A DNA stretch of 64,000 nucleotides, taken from Rhizopus arrhizus. Lineage: Eukaryota > Mucoromycota > Mucoromycetes > Mucorales > Rhizopodaceae. Both the position numbers and the translations under genes were made by a program. Every line of letters begins with the position of its first letter. The stretch's first letter is position 1. Below the pieces are notes generated by a model that worked only from the letters and a program-made list of their open reading frames with translations, was not told the origin of the DNA and did no database searches. The DNA is taken from contig JAKZZE010000006.1 of the NCBI GenBank assembly GCA_024220505.1, positions 1,736,001-1,800,000 on the forward strand, in the 5' to 3' direction. Positions 35,643 through 45,387 of this stretch are shown here, piece by piece.

Positions 35643-36780
35643 TACGATTAAAGAATGAATTTTTATTTATAAATAAATTTATAAAACGACCCAAATGAGC
35701 ACATAATACTTGCGTATTGAATTGCCCGGGTCCGGTCTAGAAAGTTGAAAATTGTACGAAAAAACCTTTTGATGGTCAAAAGGGTAAAAAAGAGAAAGAA
35801 AGGAAGATGAAGGGGGAAGCTATATCACAAAATACTAGATTAAGAGTTGCATAACCAAGTTATCAGTTTGGTACCAAGAGGGGGAGTTTCAGGAGGAAGT
35901 TCACCATGATGTAGGTAGTCAAGTTCAAAAAGGATAAGGCACATGGCTGGCCACCGAACTGTCCAGGCAGAAAATATTGAAGCCTTGGGGGCTGAGGGGG
36001 ACGACGGCTTGAGTTTTCGTTTGTTAGGCAGCTTGTTTATGAGAAACGATAAAGGATCAGGTACCGTCAAAGGCATTTGTAGCCGTCGATGCATATGTAG
36101 ACACCATATAGCATGAGATTTAGTAAACATGTCATTTGGATGGTAAACGCACGGTTTGGGGACACCGCCGGGTAATCAACCTAGACGCCAGCGGACTATT
36201 CGGCTACGTTCTGTGTTCGACATGGGTAACCAGAGGATTGGGTCGATTCCTAGCGTAGGGCGACAAGAGGACAGGAGAACAGAGTTGATACTGTTTCTTC
36301 GATCATCAAGATTATCTTCCAAGTATTGCTTACGGATTCCTGCAAAAGCACGAGAGTCATAGGTATCATCGTCCAACATAGCGGTGTAGCGTTGCCAAAC
36401 AGGTGTTTTCGATAGTTTATACCATTGGGAATGGCTGGATGAAGAGCGTATGTGTGGTAGAAATTTAGCAACCAGAGTATCGTAAGGTGAACATATTAAC
36501 CGAAGTAAGAATTTAGCTTGTAATATATGAACACGTTCCTTCATGGTGGGTTGATTGACCAGGTGTAGCATAACTTTCGTTGAGGACCGAGTACTACCGC
36601 CAAAGATTTTTCGTATACATTGTGTTTGACATGCTTCTAGTTTTTTTAGTTGAGTAGTTGAAACCGGGCTAATAGCAAGACCATATTCGAGTTGTGAACG
36701 TACTATTTGTGTATAAAAGCGAACAGAAAGAAGACGATCAAAGCATTTAGGGTTGACGCCAAGAGCTGACATTTGATTCG
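35643..36780 (-). pseudogene. 5'-truncated LINE, one nonsense codon
   Basis: The minus strand encodes FYTQIVRSQLEYGLAISPVS, CIRKIFGGSTRSSTKVMLHL, GIDPILWLPMSNTERSRIVR and WRLG. A TGA replaces the expected Trp before LPGG, and the frame then continues to LITWLCNS near 35840. The 3' tail (35643-35838) has the family stem CCTTTT/AAAAGG, the GCCCGGG-containing box inverted as CCCGGGCAAT, and ends TTTAATCGTA. It truncates the gene fragment to its right. I found no clear target-site duplication. Confidence 0.82.
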
Positions 36781-36783
36781 CTC

Positions 36784-38385
36784 TTTCTTATCAGTGGTGT
36801 TGAACTTTACACCTCCCGAAAATTCAACAAGAACAGGAGTGATTTTTTTGTCTTTGATGGCAAAAGCCATTCCGTCCCATTTGGTTGCACCAGTTGTTTG
36901 AATCTCCCTTTCAAACCTATTGGATCAAGAATTTATAATGCGTTAGTGCTTTATACATTGTATGCGTATACATATGTAACATACCAGCCAAGATTAACGA
37001 TATCATTATTAGACAAGAATAGGTTATTCAAGATAAACACCGTTGTCAACGATGCCGTTGTACGTTCCATACATACATACTGCAAAGGGTTTCTAGGGCT
37101 GGTGATTAAATTGAGGCTAAAAAAATCGAATCAAAAGTGTTAGTTATGAAATGTACTATATTAAATATATTGCAACAAACTTACAAGTGCGTAACAACGA
37201 CCTCAACAAAAGAGAGATCCGCGTGAATAATGGGATCAAATGTCTCATCGCCCAAGGTAGATTTCCTAATTATTTTTCGTAATAATGCTGTGCTTGGGGG
37301 AGCTTCAGTTACCAAGGAAATTAAATCGCTACAAAAAGGCGACATATAATACATCAACAGCGATGTTTCTGTTTTTATTTGATAGTAAAGCTTTTCACCT
37401 AAGAGATCTTTTAGCAATGCAGCTACACCTTGTCATCGAATAAAAGGATTTGGAAACGGCTCAATCTGAAAAAGTATAAAAAAAAAGTTTCAAATGAGTA
37501 AATGGAAACTTTTAACATGTCACTTAGCTACATACTTACTCAACGCTAATTTTGTTTGTTATAATAATTACTTCCTTGAATAAATCTGCAGTTATGTCGT
37601 AATCATTATTTCTTGTTTCAATGTTATTTTCATCTTCTTCATTATTATCAGGTGCATTATTATTACGCGCATTATTATCAGGAACTTCTTCATTGTTATC
37701 TTCATCTTCCAAACTGTTTTGATCAACATTACTACCGGAATTGCCTCCTGTGTTGTCATTATTAGCCTTTTTGCGATGCACCTACATCAATATAAATAGT
37801 TAATACAATGATTTTACGCGAAACAAACACACAAAAAAAAATTACATTTTTTGATATAGCTTCGATTCCTTCACAGGTATCTTCATTCAGTTGGAGAAAA
37901 GTATCCAATCTTCTTTTGTGGGCTTTTGTAGTTGCTTCAGAGGTTTCACGTCTTTTCCAATATTCACAAAATTCTTTTCCAAATGGCGATTGCGTATTTT
38001 CCCGTTTCTATGATAAGATATAAAAAAATTTAATCAATACGGAAACAAAAGTTGTGTCGTAACAAATGTTTACATGAAATTGATTCAATGCAGTGATGGC
38101 GCCACGATTTCTAGGATTTTCCTTCACAATCTTATTTATTAAAGTCATACACTATTTCCAGAAATTAAAATCGCCGTGGCTTGTCGCAACTACATATAAA
38201 TTGTATTATAAAACTTTACAAAATGCGACTTTGATTTCTGGAAATAGTGTATAATAAGTGTTTGTTGTGCATTTACTCTCATTGCATAACTGGGCAAAAG
38301 AGAAATAATCATACTGTGGATCAATCAAATGAGCTGTTTCCAACCATTCTTTATACAAATAATCAATGTTAACTTTTTTAAACAT
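36784..38385 (-). pseudogene. Lineage-specific DG...VEFSG protein, cut by LINE and MITE
   Basis: The minus-strand start MFKKVNIDYLYKEWLETAHL is at 38385. Later exons give NPRNRGAITALNQFH, KREN...GKEFCEYWKRRE, an acidic Asn/Glu-rich exon (37781-37536) and LLGEKLYYQIKTETSLLMYY (37417-37181). The last piece is TKWDGMAFAIKDKKITPVLV, followed by EFSGGVKFN. It ends abruptly where the LINE at 35643-36780 begins. A 100-bp MITE lies between the first two exon-like pieces. The W/SDG...VLVE(F/V)SG block recurs in the gene at 54794-56254, so both belong to one family. The D...E-x-S arrangement recalls PD-(D/E)xK nuclease cores, but that is inference. Confidence 0.6.
38150..38249. mobile_element. 100-bp TA-flanked MITE
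   Basis: The ends are TA-CACTATTTCCAGAAATTAAA...TTTGATTTCTGGAAATAGTG-TA: ~25-bp imperfect terminal inverted repeats around a ~50-bp centre, flanked by TA. This is a classic Tc1/mariner-type miniature element. It sits in a probable intron of the gene at 36784-38385. Confidence 0.88.
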
Positions 38386-38513
38386 AATGTAATGGAAAAG
38401 GAAAAAAAAAAAAAATACGTCCGTTGACGGAGACGAGGATGAAAATGTGATAACAAGCTCCGCGCTTCCCCAACACTTTTGATATTCTTTTCCTTTTAAG
38501 AAAATAACTCATC

Positions 38514-39275
38514 ATGTCCACCCACCTTCAAACCATTCAACGATTACAAAATGAACTCGCAATCGCTAATGCCAAGATACACCAGTTGCAACAAGAAAAC
38601 GCTTCTTTGCGGAAGCAAGTATCCTCTGAACCCACACCAACTGCAAATCCCAGTCCTCCTTCTGAATCTACTCCCCCCTCCTCCAAACGTCCACGCTCCC
38701 CCAGCAATGATGCTGCTCCTCCCACAACCAAGGTATCTAAGCTTCCGAATCCCAAACCCAAACACAGTTTAGCTGCCATTGCTCGGCAATTTTCCTCTCC
38801 TACTGCTCCTTCCAGCTTCACGTTTATTCACGTTCCCATTCACCATCGTCGCCTCCCCATCCATCAACTCCGTGCTAACCTTCGTAAGTTGCACATTAAC
38901 ACACGCCGCATTCTGGATATTCAATATTCAGATCGAAATGTGGTCAGCTTCCTTATCCATACCGGTTTCGAACCTGAGCTCCGTTCTCAGCTGTACAAAC
39001 ACAAAATCACTATTCGTGACGACTTTGACCCTCTGAGCCCCTCCATCATTCGTGATCCTACACTTCTCAATGAATCCATTGAAAGAAAAACTAAACTTGC
39101 TCGTCATGTATTCCTCCAACGACTTGGTTCTGCTTTCCGCCGTCTCAAGGCTCCTCTTTATAACGCTGTCACTAACTATTTTCTCCAATCTGGACTCATA
39201 GACCTCAATTTCTTGGAGTCTTTTGATCTCGCTCCCCCTCACAACTATCACAACCCTCTCCTAGACAAGATCTAG
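38514..39275 (+). CDS. LINE ORF1 protein of an ORF1-only element
   Basis: 253 aa. Residues ~1-40 form a coiled coil (MSTHLQTIQRLQNELAIANA...), followed by a Pro/Ser-rich linker. A ~150-residue C-terminal part begins FTFIHVPIHHRRLPIHQLRA. It aligns in layout with the full LINE's ORF1 at 46774: YDYVYVHRSRRLNRSEIRQR, then (I/T)xxRILDI. That C-terminal part is probably the nucleic-acid-binding domain of the ORF1 chaperone. There is no ORF2 after it; the stop is followed directly by the family 3' tail. The frame is intact over its whole length. Confidence 0.8.
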   Translation: MSTHLQTIQRLQNELAIANAKIHQLQQENASLRKQVSSEPTPTANPSPPSESTPPSSKRPRSPSNDAAPPTTKVSKLPNPKPKHSLAAIARQFSSPTAPSSFTFIHVPIHHRRLPIHQLRANLRKLHINTRRILDIQYSDRNVVSFLIHTGFEPELRSQLYKHKITIRDDFDPLSPSIIRDPTLLNESIERKTKLARHVFLQRLGSAFRRLKAPLYNAVTNYFLQSGLIDLNFLESFDLAPPHNYHNPLLDKI

Positions 39276-39450
39276 AGCTCTTTTCTACCTCTTCCCTTCC
39301 CTTTCCTTTTTCCCTTTTTAACTATCAAAAAGGTTTTTAGCACTCTTTTATCCTCCCTTTGATCTGACCCGGGCAATTCAATCCTAAAAGTGATTATGTG
39401 CTCACATGGGGTTTTTAATTTTTATAAATAAAAATAATCTTTAATCGTAC
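39276..39450 (+). mobile_element. LINE-family 3' tail with stem-loop
   Basis: Stem CCTTTTT (39313-39319) pairs with AAAAAGG (39327-39333) around a 7-nt loop and is followed by TTTTTA. Then come CCCGGGCAAT and TTATGTGCTCA...GGGTTTTTAATTTTTATAAA, and the tail ends CTTTAATCGTA. The same order is found in at least eight other places in the window, always at the end of an ORF2 C-terminus or ORF1. It is probably the RT recognition structure for target-primed reverse transcription. Confidence 0.75.
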
Positions 39451-39830
39451 TAATGTTCTTTTTAAAGACCCAACTGTAGCTCAATATTCGGGGATTTATC
39501 CACTCTTAGATTATCCAAGTATTACATCTTATACCATCATGACAATTTTACAATCTATGATTTTTTTGCTACAGTCATTCGATTCATTTGGAAAGCGCAC
39601 TGGCAACAATTCTTTGAACAGATTTTTGTCTTGGATGAGATTGTCCTCAATCAAATCCAGAAGGAACTATTGAAACTGTCCGCTTACAATTCTTTATTCT
39701 AATACCTTTTGCATTTTCGCGACAAGTCACTGTTTCATATACTTGTATCGCTCTTAACCTTTATATTCCTTGATGAATATTAATACATTAAAATTTTTAT
39801 TTATGAAAAGAAATTTTTTCATTTACATAA
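39451..39830 (+). pseudogene. 3' fragment of LINE family B
   Basis: It encodes DFFATVIRFIWKAHWQQFFE...LNQIQKELLKLSAYNSLF then stop, nearly identical to 52100-51952 on the minus strand. Upstream pieces (DPTVAQYSGIYPLLDYPSIT) are in a shifted frame. Its 3' UTR resembles the one at 51951-51880. Confidence 0.75.
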
Positions 39831-39839
39831 AAACACTGT

Positions 39840-40424
39840 AATAAGACACGCCCATCCTCTGGCTACCATTGACAAGAACTGAAAGAAATAGACGCGTACA
39901 TTGTCATCTTGACTGGTTACCAGGTGGAAAACCAGTACCTATCCAAGACATCCTACCCAGATGCTCACAAAACAACATGCAATAAGATGTCTCGATATGC
40001 ACCATCGCTTACAAATGCCAGAAACAGTCCAAGATCCTCTATCGTTCCTTCTCAACAAATTACCAAACAGAATACCATGTTCATCTCACTCCGCCTCTCC
40101 ATGGTTTATTCGATGGCCGGTCATCTGTACTATACTTTATGAACTTGACTACCTGTTCCATGATAAGGACCAAACGTCACCGCCATTCCAACCAGGGCAA
40201 AGATTCCTCGATTGACTACACTCTTCTCCTCACTAGTAACATTCACTTGTTTCCTTCACTCTTTCTCCCATATCTTTTTTACCTTTGATTCCCAAAGGGG
40301 TTTTTAGCTTCCATTGAACTTTTTATTGATCTGACTAGGGCGAAAACGATGCAATATTAGGCATCATGCGCTCAAAGTGGTCATTAATTTTTTATAAATA
40401 AAAATCAAAATTTAAACGTATATA
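39840..40424 (+). pseudogene. 5'-truncated LINE tail upstream of Fanzor
   Basis: The reading frame shifts once between HLDWLPGGKPVP and LTKQHAIRCLDMHHRLQMPE, then LYELDYLFHDKDQ and a stop near 40215. The 3' tail carries stem CCTTT/AAAGG with a GATTCCC loop and ends AAATTTAAACGTA. The same tail plus the following ~290 bp recurs in both arms of the palindrome at 53.2-54.7 kb. Confidence 0.75.
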
Positions 40425-40690
40425 GTTGATATATGATCGGATTATGGCGGATGTAGAAAGCTAATGTTTTCACTAGTTTTCATGTCTGTCATAAACAATT
40501 ACTTAATGTGTCTCATGAAAAAGGCGAACTTTTATGTACAAACGTGTACTGGGTATACACTTAAGAGAGATATTCGAGTAGTAATTAAAAATGATAAATA
40601 AGTATGATAAATTAAGGGGAGTTTATATAATGTTGTTAAAAAAAATGATGTCCATATAATCACCCTTTTTTTTCCATATTTTGTACCAAC
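40425..40690 (+). promoter_or_regulatory. Fanzor upstream region (three copies in window)
   Basis: This ~266-bp non-coding stretch runs to the Fanzor ATG. It is repeated at about 54050-54375 (plus) and 53511-53840 (minus) with the same order of words, ending ACCAACATGTATAAATCAAT at the start codon. It is likely the Fanzor promoter/5' UTR. Confidence 0.6.
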
Positions 40691-43295
40691 ATGTATAAAT
40701 CAATCATACAACATAAAAAAGCTGGAGTCATTAAAAAACGACAAGAATATAGCGCTTCAAGCAGCAGTAGTGGTAAGAAATAAAAAAACGCGATACTTCA
40801 GTTAGCTAACGCGTAATAAAAAGACTCATTATGCAAAGACTGCAAAGAACCAGGTCATTATAGTAAACAGTCTTATAAGTGCAAATTTTACGTCGAAGCC
40901 ACAGCAGATGATGGTAAACATTATACTCTTTTCATGTATGTCTTTCCTAATTTTTCTGTTTAAAAAGTTGGTACCTCTAGAAAAAGAAAACAGACCAATG
41001 AAATAAAACAGGACAAGAAAAAGGCGAAAAGACCCAGGACTGGTAGCAATACGACTGAACTTAAGTGTAATAGCTGTAAACAAGAAGGGCATAAGTCATC
41101 TCGTTCACCTGCTTGCCCCAACCATAAGCAAACAAAAAAAGAAGTGTTTCTGAGGCACTCGGGGCCAAATTATAAAGCATACACGCGAAAGCTACCTTTT
41201 GATCAATGTGTACAAAGTACTTACCAAAATACACTTAAATCGAAAATTGTTTCTGCTTGTGAAGACGTGCGAAAAATTGTAGTCAGATCACAGCTTTTTG
41301 TGAATTTTTATATCCTCAGTTTGGCCCGTTTAGATAGTCCCATTCCCCATAAAATATATGAACAGAATTTTTGGTATTCAATCTCACAACTTATAAGAAA
41401 CCAACGGGTCACGAATGGCATCTATTTACAGCACGGATTACTTGACTACTGGAATAGTTTTAAAAACAGTTATCCTAATATTATTTATGACAAGAAGCTT
41501 GCTAGTGGTGTTAGCAATTGTATATCAGAAGCGGCCAATCAACTACAAACAACATACACTAATAGCGTAGTAGAACTCTTTGAATCAAGAATATGCAAAT
41601 ATATATTTTATAAAACACAAAATATCTTCATAGTAAGTAGGATACTATTATAAAAGGCACGTATAACTAAGACTACATAGTCAATGGATCGTTCAGATGT
41701 TATAAAAATTGTCCCTTACGTTTACCAACATGTTTGTCAAGGAGTTCCTGTATGGCCACAAGGTCCTGTATTTACCAAAGAAAGGAAACAAATTGTTGAT
41801 GAAACCTTCCTGCCGCTAAAGAATATGATACCAACTTGAGTGACTCTTACAACTCTGTCTGGATCTCCTAACAGCTTTGTTCCTTGTCTGCTAAACATCT
41901 TGTCGGAATATGAGATCGAGCACAACAATCACAAAGCTTATGACGTCAGGCGATTGCCGCTGCCAAGGTTGTTTTCCCTGTCACCAACTCCGGGTATGCA
42001 TTGGAGGTTCGTGAATATAAGCGCCAATGCATTATCATCCTTTATTAAGGAGACCCTGCCACAAGGCTACCAGAATCAACTTAATATGTTTTACCGTGTT
42101 TTTAATTTTAAAAAATTACGTTTGAGGTATGATATGATATTATATAATAGACTTTTTTACTTAAATTTACAATAGCATGGACGATCTCACACCCAACGAA
42201 AACAACAAGATACTATTCGGAAATACAATCAAATCTGATGGCTTTTCTGTTGACTTTGTGTTTTATCGAAAGGAAAGAATGAATAATGGCTCTGATGTTG
42301 AATTAACCCTCGAAGACTTCAACTACGAAGAAGTTCACAATCAATATCGTCCAGTGTTCCTTGACCCTGGGCGTAAATCATTATTCACGGCAGTTGTTGG
42401 CGTAGCTTCAGCCAAGCAGATCCGGAAGTGCTCTGTAAAAGAATATTATCATTTAACAGGTAGTACTGTCTACAGCAAAAAACTCGAGTTAAAAAAAGAG
42501 TGTTCTGGCATCAAGACGATCGAGTCCCAAATTCCCACACCAAAAACAGCAGCAGTTGGATCATACGATCAATATGTTAAATACATGCTAACACACCTTG
42601 ACAAGCTCCTGGATTTCTATGGCAAAGACACTGCGCATCACCGATTCCAGCTTTATCAAGGCCGACAGAGGGCACCGGAAATGATGGCTAATATATTGAC
42701 TCATGGAACAGCCAAGTACAACAGATCACGGAGAAAGCGAAAGAAGAAGAAGAAGAAAGACAAGAAAGATAAGAATGATAAGAAGGAAGATGAAGGGTTA
42801 TCATTGCGCACTGACAAAAAGAAGTAAGCTATTAGCCTTTCTTTAATAGATATTATTGACTTTTTTTTTGAAAGGTTGAAGTGGAGGCCCCTTCCTTTCC
42901 AAGAAAACAAAGAAAAGTGTCCGTTGGTCGTTTTTGGTGCCGGTGTTTTCGGCAAGGATATGGTCAAGATGAAAGGGCTTCGGTGTGGGGTGATAGGAAA
43001 ACTTTTTGCAACGTTGAAAAAACGTGAAGCTGCTGGTGAGTTGATCGTCGTGACGATTGACGAATTTAAAACATCAAAGACGTGTAGCTCCTGTTTTTTC
43101 GATGATCTTAAAGTAGTCAAAACACCCGGTTTCAAGGGAAAAGGTGTTCTCAGTTGCTCTAAATGTAAGAAGGTTTGGCAACGAGATGTCAACGCTGCCA
43201 CTAATATGATGACGATCTCTGAGGCAGTTTGGATGGGAGAAGGACGACCTGAAGTTTTCAAGCCAAAGAAAAACGATGGTGAAGGAAGATCCTGA
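40691..43295 (+). pseudogene. Fanzor (eukaryotic TnpB-like RNA-guided nuclease), one in-frame stop
   Basis: Six exons (40691-40772, 40824-40913, 40968-41632, 41681-42126, 42176-42823, 42875-43295) keep phase throughout, 783 codons. The only break is TGA at 41837-41839. N-terminal zinc knuckles are CKDCKEPGHYSKQSYKC and CNSCKQEGHKSSRSPAC. A WED/REC-like middle region follows, then TIKSDGFSVDFVFYRKER. RuvC-I is FLDPGRKSLFTAV (Asp). RuvC-II is LIVVTIDEFKTSKTCSSC (Glu). A zinc ribbon is formed by CSSC and LSCSKCKKVW. RuvC-III is WQRDVNAATNM (Asp). All three catalytic acidic residues are present. A Lys-rich stretch (RSRRKRKKKKKKDKK) may be a nuclear localisation signal. Fanzors use a guide RNA from their own locus to cut DNA. 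The single stop suggests recent inactivation or an assembly error; recoding is possible but unsupported. Confidence 0.87.
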
Positions 43296-43935
43296 ACTTG
43301 GTAAGAGCCCTTTCAAGTACGCTTGAGTCCTCGATAAGTTTGAGGCCGAACGTGAACGGACTACCACCATCGATATTGCTCTCTTGAAGCTCGAAACCCA
43401 ACACTGTCATTGATGCTCCTGGTCACAGAGATTTCATCAAGACCATATTTACAGGTACTTTTCTCAAGCCGATCATGTAATTCTTATCATTGTTGGTGAT
43501 GCTGCTGATATTTCCAAGGATGATCAAACCCGTGAACATGATCTTCTTGCCTTCACCCTCGGCGTCCGTCAATTGGTTGTTGCTATCAACAAGATCCAAG
43601 TGGTCCGAAGCTCGTTACAACGACATTGTCAAGGAGGCCTCCTTCTTCATCAAGAAGATTGGTTCCAACCCCAAGTCTGTTCCTTTCGTCCCCATTTCTG
43701 GCTGACACGGTAATCACATACCTGATGACAACACGTATCCGTCAAGGATATCCGTCGTGGTAACATCTGCTCTGACTCCAAGAAAAATCCTGCTAAAAAA
43801 GTTGATTCTTTCACTGCTAAAGTTATCATCTTGAACCACCCTAGTTAAATCTTTGCAGGTCACACCGCATTTCCAATCCAAGTATCGCCGTAGCAAACAC
43901 GGTTTTCCTTTCTTCTGAAAGGATTAAGATCATTA
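43294..43935 (+). pseudogene. eEF1A (tef1) pseudogene fragment
   Basis: Pieces in shifting frames match elongation factor 1-alpha: ELGKSPFKYA-stop-VLDKFEAERER (stop for Trp), [73 protein letters not shown] and [16 protein letters not shown]. Several frameshifts and stops exclude function. The GTP-binding G1 region and the C-terminal third are missing. It starts within bases of the Fanzor stop codon. I see no introns in it, which is compatible with a retrocopy. Confidence 0.9.
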
Positions 43936-43946
43936 CAGGTAAAAAA

Positions 43947-44104
43947 ATCTGAACATAAACCTCCATTCGTCTCTAAACTAATTTTTTTTTCGTCTGATTT
44001 CTATTTTTGTTTCATCCAAGAAAGGTAAGATAAAAATCTGAAAATCAGCTTTGATTCGTCCAAAAAATACTAATATCGTCTGAATTTAAAGTAGAAATAC
44101 TGTA
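43947..44104. repeat. Solitary 22-bp subterminal repeat array ending TACTG-TA
   Basis: Degenerate copies of RTCYGAAAW start at 43947, 43969, 43992, 44014, 44036, 44058 and 44078, a ~22-bp period over seven units. The array ends GAAATACTG-TA, like the right end of the palindromic element at 33642. I find no matching left end in the window. Confidence 0.7.
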
Positions 44105-45387
44105 GTGTTATGATAACCATTGTTGTGAATTTAAATAAGTCGCTAAAAAATCACACGTCCATAGTGGGCTATGTGATATATCACATTAATATACTCGTTC
44201 TGCTATTCTTTTAAAGTGTGTGGGATATCATGAAGCTTTGAATAGTTGAATTATGATAATCAAAACATAAACATATTGTTAATTACTTTAGTTTTTGCAA
44301 AATCTATTTATCAAATCTCTTTGTACTTTCATTTACTTTGTTTTTAAAAATCTAGATCTTTTAAGAACACAAAAGCACCGTGTAACTGCTGTTGATTCTG
44401 ATGAAGTAAAAATAGCTATGAATATAAAGCACAGTGAAGCTCAAGTCTGTATTCTGAAAAACCTCTAAAGCTACCTTCTGAAAGATATTCTCAGAACCAT
44501 GCTTTTAATGATCTTTTCGTAAAAAAAATCAGTATAACCTTATGAATTATGGAAGACGATCTCTAACGCGGTGAATAAGGTATTTAAAAGTATCAACATC
44601 AGAAAAAGCACTAGGGTTCATAAATAAAGAATTCAATAAGCTATTAAAATCATGTCATTTTTTTTTGCTTATGAAAAGGTTTTAGAAAGAATAAAGATAA
44701 TCTCCATGTTTTTAAATAGGAATATGATCAACCGTTCTTGATCCTCAAAATTACTTAAGGGGAATAGTAAAGGAAATTTGAATATATCGGACAGAGGATT
44801 TAAATGCATGATAGCATATTCTCCTAAAAAGAGCCAAAGGTTAAGAAAATAAAAATGAGTTGCTTTCAGCTTATAGATAGATCCATTAAAGATGGATATT
44901 ATGAATTCGAAACTAATTTGGTTCTTCTAGCGAAATGAAAAATATGCGGGTTGCATGGATTTGGTAGACAGTAACCGCAGGTATGAATGGTTGACAGAGG
45001 TAATCTTTTAGAGCTTTAAAGAAATGCGGTGGCTGTGTACAGGACAACTCCTAAAGTAATTTTCAAACGCACTGAATTACTGGCTCATTTGCTTAATAAC
45101 AAATTGTTGAATAAACGAGTTCTTTAGTAGTTCAAACACTGAATGAATTTATAAAGAATCAAAGATTGCTTCAGTTCTTTCTCATTCTTAAGTGGTTCAT
45201 AAAGTATAACGATTTAAAAGCCCTCATAATTTTAAATAGTAAACTTTGAACAATATTTTCCATCAATGCAAACATGCTCTTTTATTGTTTTTGAATTGTT
45301 CTCATTTTTCCCATAGTATGATGGTATGTCTTTTATAGCATAAGCAAACTGTAAGTCTATTTTAATACAAAAGAAAAACAGCCATTT
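44105..45387. other. Intergenic, no supported gene
   Basis: AT-rich sequence, downstream of the WW-domain gene. Scattered short frames only. It may include decayed coding sequence that I could not assign. Confidence 0.5.

Noticed and set aside
41837..41839. Selenocysteine or read-through recoding of the Fanzor TGA
   Set aside because: Fungi generally lack selenoprotein machinery and no structured element was noticed downstream; a nonsense mutation or sequencing error is simpler.
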